A stretch of 64,000 nucleotides of DNA from the NCBI GenBank assembly GCA_963750995.1, contig CAVVST010000005.1:930001-994000 (forward strand), in the 5' to 3' direction. Of this stretch, positions 35,097-45,674 are shown in pieces (position 1 is the first letter of the stretch; every line of letters begins with the position of its first letter). A program made the position numbers and the translations under genes. Source of the DNA: CAVVST01 sp963750995 (lineage in GTDB: Bacteria > Acidobacteriota > Vicinamibacteria > Vicinamibacterales > UBA2999). A model generated the notes under the pieces. It did no database searches. It had not been told where the DNA came from and saw only the letters and a list, made by a program, of their open reading frames with translations.

Positions 35097-35971
35097 GCGT
35101 GGATCTTGGGTGCGAAGCCGTTCGGGTTGCGGAACAGCACGGCCATCACGAGCAGGAAAATCAGCACGCGCCCGACGTCGGGCAGGAAATAGCGGATCAC
35201 CGTGTCAGCAATGCCGAACGCGAGCGCAACCGCGAGCGCGCCGCGGACGTTCCCGACTCCGGCAACGGCGACGACGATCAGGAAGTAGACCAGGTAGTCG
35301 TTGGGGTAGCCCGGGTAGATCGGAAGGAGGTCAGCACCGAGGCTCCCGCCCAGCGCCGCCAGTGCGGTACCGAGGCCGAAGCACACGGTGAACACCAGGT
35401 TCACGTTGATGCCGACCGACTCCGCCATCCGGCGGTTATCGACGGCCGCGCGGACGGAAGCGCCGAACCGGGTGCGCTCGATCCCCACCCAGATCGCGAA
35501 CGCGAGCAACGCCCCCACACCGACCAGGAAGACGCGATAGGTCGGAAACACCCCGATGCCCACGTCCACGCGGCCGGTCAGCCACGCGGGCAGCGTGATG
35601 GGCTGCGCGAGCGGTCCGAAGAGATACCGTGCGATCGCAACCGAAACGAATATCAGCCCGATCGAAAACAGCACCTGCTCGAGGATCGGCGCGGCGTAGA
35701 GGCGCCGGCACAGCGTGCGTTCGAGCAGCATGCCGGTGAGGCCGACCGCGATCACGGCGGCGAGCACCGCTGCCAGGAACGGCACTCCGAGGCGCGACAT
35801 CGCGGTCACCGTGAGATAGCCGCCCGCCATGGCGAACACCCCGTGCGCGAGATTGACGAACCGCATCAGTCCCAATGTGACGGAGAGTCCGACCGCGAGC
35901 AGGTACAGGACCATTCCGTAGGCGGTCCCGTAAAACGTCAGCGAGACCAGCAGGTCGGCGAGTTCGAACAT
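35093..35971 (-). CDS. livH: Branched-chain-type ABC importer permease LivH
   Basis: 292 residues, multi-pass. GLMRFVNLAHGVFAMAGGYL is the LivH hallmark, and RFGASVRAAVDNRRMAESVG is the coupling loop. Starts 31 nt after the binding-protein gene. Forms the transmembrane pore with LivM. Confidence 0.93.
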   Translation of the reverse strand: MFELADLLVSLTFYGTAYGMVLYLLAVGLSVTLGLMRFVNLAHGVFAMAGGYLTVTAMSRLGVPFLAAVLAAVIAVGLTGMLLERTLCRRLYAAPILEQVLFSIGLIFVSVAIARYLFGPLAQPITLPAWLTGRVDVGIGVFPTYRVFLVGVGALLAFAIWVGIERTRFGASVRAAVDNRRMAESVGINVNLVFTVCFGLGTALAALGGSLGADLLPIYPGYPNDYLVYFLIVVAVAGVGNVRGALAVALAFGIADTVIRYFLPDVGRVLIFLLVMAVLFRNPNGFAPKIHA

Positions 35972-36002
35972 CGCTGCTCATTCTAGAGCCAGCGGCAACC
36001 CG

Positions 36003-37223
36003 CTAGCGCGTGCCGGCACTGGCTTCCGGATGCAGCTCCTTCCACGGATCCTTCACGTCGGGAATGGTCGCGAACTCCACGTTGCGCAGTTCGCCATCGA
36101 CCCGCTGCACGCGGCGGATGTAGATGTTCTGGACGACATCTCTCGTCTCGGGGTCGATGCGCATTGGGCCGCGGGGGCTATCGGGATTGCTCCAGTTCGT
36201 CAGGATGTCGCGGCTGCGCTTCGGATCGACCTCACCGTTCTGCGCCCGGATCACCTCGAAGATCGCCGCCATCCCGTCCCATCCGCCCACGGCAAAGTAA
36301 TTCGGCACCGTGTCCTGGCCGTACGCCTTCTTCCACTCGCTGACGAAGGTGCGGTTCGCCGGCCGATCCCCGGCGGCGGAATAGTGCGACGCCGAAATCA
36401 CGTTGAGCGCCGCCTCCCCCATGTTCTTCAGCTCGTCGTCGGGAACGATGGCGTTCGGCCCGATCAGCTGGATGCCCGCGGCCGCGAGGCCGAGGTCGTG
36501 ATAGGCCTTGATGAACCGGGTGGCTTCAGGGCCACCGGGATTGAATCCATACAAGGCCTGCGGCTTCTCGCGCCTGGCACGCTCGAGGAACGGCACGTAG
36601 TCGGCGGTGCGCAGCGGCGCGCGGATCGAACTCACGATCTGTCCGCCGCCCTCCTTGAAGCCGGCAACGAAGGCGTCCTCTGCATCGACGCCGGCCGCGT
36701 AGTCGCTGACGATCGTCGATGCGCGCGTCAGCCCGTTGGCGGCCGCCCATTTGCCCAGGTGATAGCTGTGCTGCCACGTGGTGAAGGCAACGCGCACGAG
36801 GAATGGCGACAGGCGTGTCGTGCTTGCCGTGCCGCTCGACATGACGACGTACGGAATGCCGGCTTCGGTGGCAAGCGGCGCGATGGCGCTGACGTTCGGG
36901 GTCCACTGGCCGCCGGTGAGAATCTGCACACCCTCGCGCACGATCAGCTCGCGCGCCAGCCGCTTGGCGACATCGGGAGTCGGGCCGGTTTCGTCGCGCT
37001 TGATCAACTGCAGGTCGACCCCGGCTGGAAGATCGTTCGCATGAAGCGTCCGGTACAGTTCGGCGCCGCGATCGATGGCCTCGCCAATGGACGCATCGGG
37101 CCCCGAATAGGTGAGGATGATCCCCACCTTGATGGCCTTCGCCGGCGGGGGCGGGCTGGTGCACGCGGCCGCGGCCAGAAGGCCGAAGATGACGGGGCAG
37201 AGACGACTCGTTGCTCTGGTCAC
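36003..37223 (-). CDS. livK: Leu/Ile/Val-binding-protein-like lipoprotein
   Basis: 406 residues from GTG 37223, overlapping the amidohydrolase stop (GTGA). The leader ends in FGLLAAAACTSPPPP, a lipobox with Cys as first mature residue. VGIILTYSGPDASIGEAIDR is the periplasmic-binding-protein type 1 opening; GIPYVVMSSGTAS and NYFAVGGWDGMAAIFEVI are ligand-domain elements. It is the solute receptor of the LivHMGF importer. Ligand unknown; homologues bind amino acids, amides or aromatic acids. Confidence 0.9.
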   Translation of the reverse strand: MTRATSRLCPVIFGLLAAAACTSPPPPAKAIKVGIILTYSGPDASIGEAIDRGAELYRTLHANDLPAGVDLQLIKRDETGPTPDVAKRLARELIVREGVQILTGGQWTPNVSAIAPLATEAGIPYVVMSSGTASTTRLSPFLVRVAFTTWQHSYHLGKWAAANGLTRASTIVSDYAAGVDAEDAFVAGFKEGGGQIVSSIRAPLRTADYVPFLERARREKPQALYGFNPGGPEATRFIKAYHDLGLAAAGIQLIGPNAIVPDDELKNMGEAALNVISASHYSAAGDRPANRTFVSEWKKAYGQDTVPNYFAVGGWDGMAAIFEVIRAQNGEVDPKRSRDILTNWSNPDSPRGPMRIDPETRDVVQNIYIRRVQRVDGELRNVEFATIPDVKDPWKELHPEASAGTR

Positions 37224-38415
37224 CGCTTGTCCACGACGACCTCGCCGCCTTTGATCACGACCGTCGCGTTCAGCAGGTTCCAGTAACCATCGAGCGGGTT
37301 GCCGTTGAGGAGCACGATGTCCGCGAGCTTGCCGGCCTCGAGCGTGCCGAGGTCGGTGCTCTTCTCGAGAAAGGCGGCCGTGTCCGGTCCCATCAGCTTG
37401 ACGATGTCCTGCGGCGAGAACATCAGGTTGAGCGCGCGCAGCTCGTGGGCCAGTCCCGCCTTCGGGTGGTAGCCGGTATCGGTGCCGAACCCGTAGGTCA
37501 CGCCGGCATCCCAGAGCGTCCGCGCGTTCACCGCCTTCTCGCCCGCCTCGCGCCCGTCGCCGCCCACGCCCTCCGATGCCTCCGGGCCACGGCTTCCCGT
37601 CGCGGAACGTCGGCTTGTTGTCCTTGTTGAAGACCCCGAACACCGGCACGCCGAAGCCAATCGTCGAGAGCATCTCGATGCCCGAGTCCTTGATGAACTT
37701 GCGCTTCGCTCGTCTGTCACCCACCCGTCATGCGGCGTGTGAACCAGCTTGGTCGCGCCCGCCTTGACCGCTGCGACCATCGCCCTCGGGCTGACCGCGT
37801 GCACCATCACCCCGAGGTTCTGCTTCTTCGCCTCGTCGGTGACGACCGTCAGCATGCGCCTGTTGCGGCGTCCGCCGCCGGCGGCTCGATCCGCGCCTTG
37901 ATGATCTCCACGCCCGCCTGCTTGAGCATGCGGACCTGGGCGCGCGCCTCGTCCGCGCGTCTTGAAGAGGTCAGGATCGGCGCGTCCGGACGTGACGATC
38001 CTCGGGCCCTTGAGCTGGCCCTTCTCGATGCGCTCCTTGAGTTGGACGATGCCGGGCACGGGGCCGCCGCCCGACATCAGCGTCGTATACCCCGACTCCA
38101 GGAACTCCTGCATCCGGACGGAAGCCTGTTCCTTGAGCCACTGGTCGGAATTACCGTTGATGATGTGGCGGTGCGCGTCGATGAACCCGGGCATCGCCGT
38201 CAGGCCGCGCGCGTCGATCGTCCGCGCGCCGGCGTGCCGGGGCGCTGGCCGCGAGCGGACGCGATTCGCCCGTTGCGGACGACGATCGAGCCTTGCTCGA
38301 TCACCTGTCCGTTGCCGACGATGATGCGAGCGTTGGAGATGGTCAGATCCTGCGCCCGCACGTCGACCGCGTAGGTGAGAACGGCGGCCAGCACGAGAAC
38401 GAGTCGAATGTTCAT
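37220..38415 (-). CDS. Exported amidohydrolase (frameshifted)
   Basis: Metal-dependent amidohydrolase of about 398 residues with a signal peptide (NIRLVLVLAAVLTYAVDVRAQ). The joined frames read DLTISNARIIVGNGQVIEQG, MPGFIDAHRHIINGN (HxH metal site), NLGVMVHAVSPRAMVAAVKA, GATKLVHTPHDGWVTDE, DAGVTYGFGTDTGYHPKAGL and LEAGKLADIVLLNGNPLDGY, in family order. Breaks lie near 38225, 37960, 37870, 37710 and 37590. It starts 11 nt after the TonB-receptor stop. Its export signal and operon place suggest hydrolysis of an amide or ester before import. Confidence 0.8.
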
Positions 38416-38426
38416 GCGACTTCCCT

Positions 38427-41400
38427 TCAGAACTGGTACTTCACGGCGAACTGCAGATCCGCGGCTCGTCTGACGGCCAGGTAGCGGCCGAAGTTCGCGT
38501 TGTTCAGGTTCGTCACCGGAGATGTCGCGTTCGACGCCCGTCGCCTGAGTCGACCCTGCCGGAGAGGGCCGGAACCAGTTGAACGCATTGAATGCCTCGA
38601 GGCGCGCCTCGAGACGATGCGAGGACGCGATGCGGAACGCGCGAACCAGCGAGAGATCGACCACGCGCGTACCCATTGCCGACGTAGGCGTTGCGCCCGG
38701 CGTTCCCGAAGGCGCCCAGCGCCGGCTGCGCGAACGCCGCCGGGTTCAACCAGTTGCTGATCGTCTTGTCGCCGTACGGATCATCCAGCACCTGGTTGGG
38801 GCGCTGGACGTTCGGCGCGCCGGTCAACGCCCGGTCGAGGCCCGTATACAGGAGGAGCGTCCGCCCGGACGCGGCGCGGAAACTGCCCGACAGGCGCCAG
38901 TCGGAGGCGAGCATCCGTGCGGCTGTGCTGCTGAACTGGGGCGATTCGACGGTGGCGCTGAGCGCGAAGATGTGGCGCCGGTCGCTGTCGCACGGGCCGT
39001 AGTCGCGGTCCAGCCGCTCGTTCGGCATCAGCTGGCGGGTTGACCAGCGACACAGGCGTCATGTATCCGCTCGCCGCGTTCGCCGTGCCGCCACCCTGGA
39101 TGGATGGCCCTCGCACTTCGACAGCGTGTAGTTGGCGCCCGCCGACATCCCGCTGGACTGGCCCGGCGCGTCCACGACAGCAGCAGGCCGTTGTATTTCT
39201 GCGTGCCGTGATCGGTGAAGTAGTCGAGGAACCCGATGAAACGGCCGATGGCCGGGTTGGCCTGCGTGATCTCACGGCGTACTTCGAGCGGCGCTGCCGA
39301 GCAGTTCGGGAACGTCTGCGGGCCGGTGATCGTATTCAGCGTGCACGGACGCCGTGGCCGGTGCCAGCGGGGATCGACACCCGGGTTGCCGGTGACGACG
39401 TCCCAGAGGTTCTGTAGTGTAGCTGCCGATGTAGCTCGCCGATACCGCCATGTTGTCGCCGATCTGCCGCTGCACGCTGGCGTTCCAGGAGTGCACCCGC
39501 GTCGGGGTCGAGATCCGACGGCGGCGCGATGAACGGCCCGTTTGGCGAGAACGGCGCGTTCGCGTCGAAGGTGATCGGGAACGGATTCGCGACGCCGCTG
39601 GCGGCGAACGGATCATCGAACGTGCCGATGCCGGCCGCTGAGGCGCACCTCCGAGCCCCACGGCGGCGCGTTGGCGGTGTTGATGAAGAACTGGCCGTTG
39701 ACGAACTCGCTGTTCATGCCGTATCCGATGCGGACCGACATGCGCCCGTCGCCGGCGGGATCCCACGCGAAGCCCGACGCGCGGCGCGATAGTTGAGCCA
39801 CTCGGTGAACATCCCGGCCTTGCCGTTCGGGAAATCCCTCGTCGCCCGGGTAGGTGAATCCCGGAGGCGCCTGCGGGAACACCGTGCTTCGCGTGCCGGC
39901 GCGGAACCGCTCGACCGAGAAGTTGTAGATCGCGCCGTTCTGATGCTGCTGCGGGAACCACGGCTCCCATCGCACGCCGTAGTTCAGCGTCATCGTCGGC
40001 GAGAGCCTCCAGGTGTCCTGGCCGTAGAGCCCGAGATACTTCTGCTTCATGTCGAGCGTGTTGGGCGCGGACTGGATGAACAGTGAACGGGCGTCCGAGC
40101 ATGAAGTCGGCCAGTCCGAGCCCGGTCACGCCGCCGTCGAACGCGAACGTGCCCGGCGAGCGGACATTCGCCCTCGACAGCGAATCCCAGAACGCGACGC
40201 TGGCGCCGAAGCCGTACTGGTGCGCGCCGCGGATCATGGTCACGTCGTCGCCGAACGTGTAGGAATTCGTGTGGAAGATCGCGTCGTTCTCCGTGCCGCC
40301 GCCCAGGTTGAATCCGCCGGTCACGGTCACCAGCATGTAGTCGTCCAGGTAGCTGTAGGTGTTCACCCCGACATCGTTGGGACCGAAGAAGTCGACGTGG
40401 GTGCGATGAACCGCCGTGCGATTGAAGGCGAAGCGGAGGTTGTTGACGACCTGTTGCTCAGCACCATCGTGTCGCCGAGCGCGAGCGACTGCGCCGAGAT
40501 TGTCACGGCCGCCGAGCGTCGTCGAGAGGATGTTGCCGGATTCCGCGTAGGGCGGCTCGAACTTGTAGGTCGTCGCCATATAACGGCCGAAGATCGAGCG
40601 ATTCTGAGAGAGCTGAAAATCGACGCGGCCGATCGCCTGCAGCTCGTCGATGCTGCGCGGGTTTGTCACGCCGATGCGGCCGCACGGGTCCGTCGCCGCA
40701 GGCAGCTTCTCCGCGATGCGGCGGGCCGCCGGGCTGAACAGCGCCGGGTCGACCCGATTGTTCACGAACGGGCGCGGTCAGCGCGATGTTGCCGCGCGTG
40801 TTGCACGCCGCCGACGCGACCTGCGTGAAGTCGCCGGCGAGCATCGCCGGCGTCGGGACGAACCGGACGTCCTCGGACGGCCGCTCGTCGGTCTTCGTTC
40901 CCTGGTAGGCTCCGAAGAAAAACAGCCGGTCGGTGACGAGCGGTCCGCCCAGCGTGCCGCCGAACTGGTTCCGCTTCAAGCCGTCGTCGCGCCGCTCGCG
41001 CGTCACCGGATCGATGGCGTTGAACGGGTTGGTCGCGTTGAATCGATGGTTGCGCGCGAACTCGAACAGGTCGCCGTGTAAGGCGTTGGTGCCCGCCTTG
41101 GTCGCGGCGTTGACCGACGCGCCGGAATGGAACCCGTTCTGCGCGTTCTGCGCGCTCGTCTCCACTCTGAACTCCTGCAGCGCGTCCGGGAACGGCAGCG
41201 GCAGGTTGAAGTTGTCGTACGGGTTGTTGTGAATCGCGCCGTCGAGCAGATACGCAACGCCGAACGCCTGGCCGCCGGCAACGGAATAGCCGACGCCCCC
41301 CTGCATGCTGCGGCTCGACGACGGACCCGCGGAGACGACGGCGCCGGCAATCGCAATCAGATCAGCGGTGTTGCGACCGTTGAGCGGCAGCTCCTCGATC

Positions 41401-41823
41401 CGCTCGTTCTCGATGACGCCGCCGATCGCGGGATTGCGTGTCTCGACCAGCGGCGCGGACGCTTCGACCGACACCGTTTCGGCCAACTCGCCGAGCTGCA
41501 GCGTCACGGGAATCACCGGGTTGCTGGCGATCTCGAGCACGATGCCGGTCTGCGCGAACGACCGGAATCCGGTCAGCGACACCTCGAGACGATATGGCCC
41601 GATCGGCAGGTTCGTCAGCGTGTACGAGCCCGTCGGCATTCGTCACCATTTCGCGGCGAAAGCCAGTATCGGTCTGGATCGCGGTGACGGTGGCACCGGG
41701 CAGCACGCCGCCGCTCGAGTCGACGACCGTGCCGTTGATCTGCGCGGTGGCCTGTGCCCACGCTGCAGTCGCCAATACAAGAACCAGGACGCAGCCGAAT
41801 CCGACTCGCAACACCCGCGTCAT
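38427..41823 (-). CDS. TonB-dependent receptor with CarboxypepD_reg domain (many frameshifts)
   Basis: Outer-membrane receptor of about 1,130 residues in the oar/SusC-like acidobacterial group. Signal peptide (RVGFGCVLVLVLATAAWAQ), N-terminal carboxypeptidase-regulatory-like fold (QINGTVVDSSGGVLPGATVT), plug region (IEELPLNGRNTADLIAIAGA, VAYLLDGAIHNNPYDNFNLP) and a long barrel ending NLNNANFGRYL...LQFAVKYQF with the terminal Phe. At least eight frame changes occur (for example near 41640, 40770, 40460, 40090, 39780, 39620, 39040 and 38520), so no single frame is complete. The density could mean true decay, but the neighbours show the same errors. It heads the amidohydrolase-Liv-UbiD run. Confidence 0.75.
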
Positions 41824-41911
41824 TCACATCCTCCTCAGGCGGTAAGCGCCGCCGCGCGACATTCTAGTGGTGAGCCTTGCCCGATACTGAACGGCCCGTC
41901 CGAACCGGCCA

Positions 41912-43111
41912 TTAGATTACGCCCTCTTTCCGCAGGCCCTCGACAGCGGGAGCATCCAAGCCCAACCGCCCCAGCACCTCCTCCGCATGGGCCCCGAGCG
42001 CGGGGCCAATCCAGGCGGTCCGCCCCGGCGTCTCGCTCAGGCGAGGCACAATGCCTGGCAAATCCACGGCCACCCCGTCGGGCAGGACGACAGGCTCAAT
42101 CATGCCGCGGTGGCGAAAGTGGGGATCGGCGTGGATATCCGCCGCAGTATAGATCTTTGCGACCGGCACCTCCGCCTGTTCCAGGGCCGACACCACGTCG
42201 TTCAGCGAATGCTTCGATGTCCACTCCGAAATAGCCGCATCGATGATTTCGATTTTCTGGACCCGCCCGTCGTTATACGTAAGGGAGGGGTCCGACGCGA
42301 GGTCCGGCCGGCCTATGGTCTGCATCAGGCGCTTGAAGATACCGTCGCTGTTGCCCCCGATCACGACATAGCTGCCGTCACCGCAGGTGTAGGTGTTCGA
42401 CGGCGCGATGCCCGGAAGACTCGCGCCCGAGCGCTCGCGAATGAATCCTGTGCCTGAGTACTCGGGAATCAGGCTTTCCATCACGCCGAAGACGGCCTCG
42501 TACAGTGCCGCGTCCACCACCTGACCCTTGCCGCCGTTGACATTGCGATGATGCAGCGCGATGAGCGCGCCAATCACCGCATACAGCGCCGCAAGCGTGT
42601 CGCCGAGGCTGACCCCGGCGCGGACGGGTGCGCGATCGGGGTATCCCATGAGATAGCGCAGGCCGCCGACTGCCTCGGCGATCGCCGCAAATCCCGGCTT
42701 GTCTCGGTACGGGCCGTCCTGGCCGTAACCCGAGATACGTACGAGCACGAGTCCCGGATTGATCCGCGACAGTTCTTCCCAGCCAAGCCCCCAGCCCTCG
42801 AGCGTCCCGGGCCTGAAGTTCTCGATGACCACGTCGGCCTTCTCGATCAGCGAACGGACGATGCGGCGGCCCTTGTCGGACTTGAGGTTCAGCGTGATCG
42901 ACTTCTTGTTGCGGCTGAGGGAGTACCACCAGAGTGATGTCCCGTTGTGCAGCTTGCGCCACCGGCGCAGGGGATCGCCCTCGCCGGGCGACTCGACTTT
43001 GATCACGTCGGCGCCGAACTGCGCGAACAAGCTGGCGGCATAAGGTCCGGCAATCAGGCCGCCGAGTTCGATTACGCGGACTCCGCTCAGCGGCATTGGC
43101 TTTTCCGTCAT
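41912..43111 (-). CDS. CaiB/BaiF family CoA transferase
   Basis: 399 residues from ATG 43111. Family III CoA transferase: MPLSGVRVIELGGLIAGPYA at the start, GADVIKVESPGEGDPLRRW, ADVVIENFRPGTLEGWGLGW (in the position of the catalytic Asp loop), SGYGQDGPYRDKPGFAAIAE and a complete C-terminal domain. Such enzymes move CoA between carboxylic acids such as oxalate, formate, mesaconate or aromatic acids. It lies 88 nt upstream of the TonB receptor on the same strand and divergent from an FAH hydrolase, so it is probably part of the same catabolic island. Confidence 0.92.
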   Translation of the reverse strand: MTEKPMPLSGVRVIELGGLIAGPYAASLFAQFGADVIKVESPGEGDPLRRWRKLHNGTSLWWYSLSRNKKSITLNLKSDKGRRIVRSLIEKADVVIENFRPGTLEGWGLGWEELSRINPGLVLVRISGYGQDGPYRDKPGFAAIAEAVGGLRYLMGYPDRAPVRAGVSLGDTLAALYAVIGALIALHHRNVNGGKGQVVDAALYEAVFGVMESLIPEYSGTGFIRERSGASLPGIAPSNTYTCGDGSYVVIGGNSDGIFKRLMQTIGRPDLASDPSLTYNDGRVQKIEIIDAAISEWTSKHSLNDVVSALEQAEVPVAKIYTAADIHADPHFRHRGMIEPVVLPDGVAVDLPGIVPRLSETPGRTAWIGPALGAHAEEVLGRLGLDAPAVEGLRKEGVI

Positions 43112-43144
43112 CACTCCCCTCGCTGGTAGGCGGAGGCCTTCAGC

Positions 43145-43186
43145 CCCTCGACTGGCGCTCGGGGTGCCCTGAGCGAAGTCGAAGGG
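43145..43186. repeat. Imperfect palindrome repeat in a divergent promoter region
   Basis: ccctcgactggcgctcgggg at the left and gagcgaagtcgaaggg at the right form an imperfect inverted repeat. This sequence type is commonly dispersed in high-GC environmental genomes. It occupies much of the 109 bases between the divergent CaiB and FAH genes, so it could affect either promoter. Confidence 0.65.
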
Positions 43187-43220
43187 CGGGCCTCCGGGTG
43201 CATGGTAGTCTGTGCCTCTT

Positions 43221-44059
43221 ATGCGATACCTGACGTTCTCGGCGCCCGGCGATCCGGCGCCGCGCCTGGGCATGCTCGAGGGCGATCGCGTCTTCACTCT
43301 GCCGGGCAGCCTCGTCGAGCTGATGCGCACAGGCAAGCCCGGCCCGCGTGGCCAGGCGTACGGCACCGATGACATCCGCTGGCACGCGCCGATTCCGCGC
43401 CCGTCAAAAAATGTCTTTTGCGTCGGCCGCAACTACCTGACGCACATCGAAGAAGGCGCCCGCGCGCGCGGCGTGGAGGTGAAACTGCCGGACGCACCCG
43501 TGTTCTTTACCAAGGCGCCGACCTCGGTCAACGGCCCGTTCGACGACATTCCGTGGGACCGCTCGGTGACCCACCAGGTGGACTGGGAGGCCGAGCTGGG
43601 CGTCATCATCGGGAAAACGGGCCGCAACATCCCGAGGAACGCGGCGCTCGACCATGTCTTCGGCTACACCGTCATAAACGATGTGACCGCGCGCGACGTG
43701 CAGAAGAACCACTTCCAGTTTTTCAAGGGCAAGACCCTCGACGGCTTCTGCCCCATCGGCCCGGTCATCGTCACCGCCGATGAGTTTGGTGCTCCACAGG
43801 GCAAGCAGATCGTGTTGAAGGTGAACGGCGCCCTCAAGCAGAACGGCAATACCCGCGACATGATCTTCGCGGTCGATGCCATCATCGCGTCGCTCTCGCA
43901 CGGTCTGACGCTCGAGGCCGGCGAATCATCGCGTGCGGCACGCCCGACGGTTGCGGTTTCGCGCGGACACCCCCGGAATTTCTGCAGGACGGCGACGTAA
44001 TGGAAACGGCGATCGACGGCATCGGGACGATGCGCAACCGCATCGCCGCGCATTCATAA
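43221..44059 (+). CDS. FAH-family hydrolase (frameshifted)
   Basis: Fumarylacetoacetate-hydrolase-fold enzyme of about 279 residues. ATG 43221 is preferred over an in-frame GTG at 43212. KNVFCVGRNYLTHIEEGARA, HQVDWEAELGVIIGKTGRNI and FGYTVINDVTARDVQKNHFQ contain the metal-site Glu/Asp. Near 43926 one missing A turns GEIIACGTPDG into GESSRAARP; joining the frames gives the normal end GFARTPPEFLQDGDVMETAI. Candidate substrates are fumarylpyruvate or another 2,4-diketo acid. Its stop is 17 nt before the aromatic-acid symporter. Confidence 0.87.
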
Positions 44060-44076
44060 CCAAGGAGCGCTCATTC

Positions 44077-45421
44077 ATGGCAACCGGCTCGGCGCAGACC
44101 GTCAACGACGTCATCGACTCGCGGCCCGTCAGCGGCTTTCAGTCGACGACGATCCTCCTCTGCGGCCTGGTGCTGCTGCTCGACGGCTTCGACACCCAGG
44201 CAATGGGGTTCCTGGTGCCGCCGATCGCCGAGGAACTCGGCGTCCCGCTCTCCGCATTCGGGCCGGTGTTGTCAGCGGGACTTTTCGGGCTCATGCTGGG
44301 CGCGATGGGCGCCGGCCCGATCGCCGATCGCTGGGGCCGCAGGTGGGCAATCATCGGTTCGTCGCTGGTCTTCGGATCGTTCTCGCTGCTGACGCCGCAG
44401 GCCGACACCGATCAGTGAACTGGTGACGCTGCGCTTCCTCACCGGCCTCGGGCTCGGCGGCGCGATGCCGAACGTCGTCGCGCTCGCATCCGAGTACGCG
44501 CCCAAGCGTCTGCAGCCGATCCTGGTGACGCTGATCTTCGTCGGCATGGGCGGCGGCGCGGTGCTGGCAAGCCTTGTGGGAGGCGCGCTCATTCCGATCT
44601 GGGGCTGGCGGTCGGTGTTCTACGTCGGCGGCATCCTGCCGATCGCGCTGGCACTGCTGCTGGTGAAGATGCTGCCGGAGTCGGTGAGGTTCCTCACCGC
44701 GCGCGGCGGCGACCCGCAGCAGGTTCGCGCCATCATGCGCCGCATTGCCCCCGACCTCGGTGACGCTCCGTTCGCGCCGATGCCGCCCAACCGCCACACC
44801 GGCGTCGCCGTCACCCACCTGTTCACCGAAGGCCGCACGCTGGGCACGCTGCTCCTGTGGGTGCCCTTCTTCATGAACCTGCTGATCCTCTATTTCATCC
44901 TGAGCTGGCTCCCGAGCCTCCTGCGCCAGGCAGGCATGCCGGTCTCCGCCGGCATCACCGCCGTCCTGTCGTTCAGCATCGGCGGCATCGTCGGCACGAT
45001 CCTCCAGGGTCCGCTGATGAAAGGCGTCGGGGTGTTCCCGGCCATCCTCGGCGAATTCCTGGCGTCACTCGGTCTCGTGATCCTGGCATCGCAGATTTTC
45101 GCGAACTTCCCGGTAATGATGACGGTCACGTTCGTCCTGGGCATTACCGTGCAGGGCGCCCAGGCGGGCATCAACGCGCTGTCGGCGATGTACTATCCGA
45201 CCGTCATTCGCTCGACGGGTGTCGGGTGGGCGCTCGGCATAGGCCGCATCGGATCGATCATTGGTCCGATCATCGGCGGGCTCATGCTGGCGGCGCAGTG
45301 GACGCCGCAGCAGATTTTCATGGCTGGAGCAGTACCAGCCCTGTGCGCGGCGGCGGCCGTGCTCGCCAGCGCCAAGCTGCAGGGCAGCGCCAGCCCGTTT
45401 CGGCCCGAGGAAACCCGATGA
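44077..45421 (+). CDS. AAHS-type MFS aromatic acid:H+ symporter (frameshifted)
   Basis: Twelve-helix major facilitator of about 447 residues, PcaK/BenK-like. AAGGAG precedes ATG 44077. LLLDGFDTQAMGFLVPPIAE holds the AAHS DGFD motif, GAGPIADRWGRRWAIIGSS the loop 2-3 motif and LRFLTGLGLGGAMPNVVALA the second signature. The frame breaks near 44407: dropping one C in gacaccgat restores TPQADTISELVTLRF. It should import an aromatic acid such as gentisate or hydroxybenzoate. Co-directional with the FAH gene. Confidence 0.9.
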
Positions 45422-45492
45422 ACGACTACGGACGAGTCGAACGGCGCAACCGGCACAGGTTCTGCTAGAGCTGCCATCTGGAGAAGAACGAC

Positions 45493-45636
45493 ATGATGTT
45501 CCTGGTGGTCCTGCTGATCGCGCTATGGCTGCTCGGGATGCTGACGACGACCACGCTGGGTGGGGCGCTGCATATCCTGCTGGTGATCGCCGTCGTCTTC
45601 CTGCTCATCCGCCTCATCCGCGGCCAACCGGTCTAA
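45493..45636 (+). CDS. Lmo0937/DUF5670-like small membrane protein
   Basis: 47 residues starting ATG-ATG at 45493. Two hydrophobic stretches (LVVLLIALWLLGMLTTTTLG, ALHILLVIAVVFLLIRLIRG) match the Lmo0937-type (DUF5670) pattern LWLLG...TLGG.IHILLVIA. These proteins occur widely in bacteria and have no known role; stress links have been suggested for the family. Confidence 0.8.
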   Translation: MMFLVVLLIALWLLGMLTTTTLGGALHILLVIAVVFLLIRLIRGQPV

Positions 45637-45674
45637 CGACCAAATCGCGATTGTCGTGCCGTCGTGGTGTCTTC

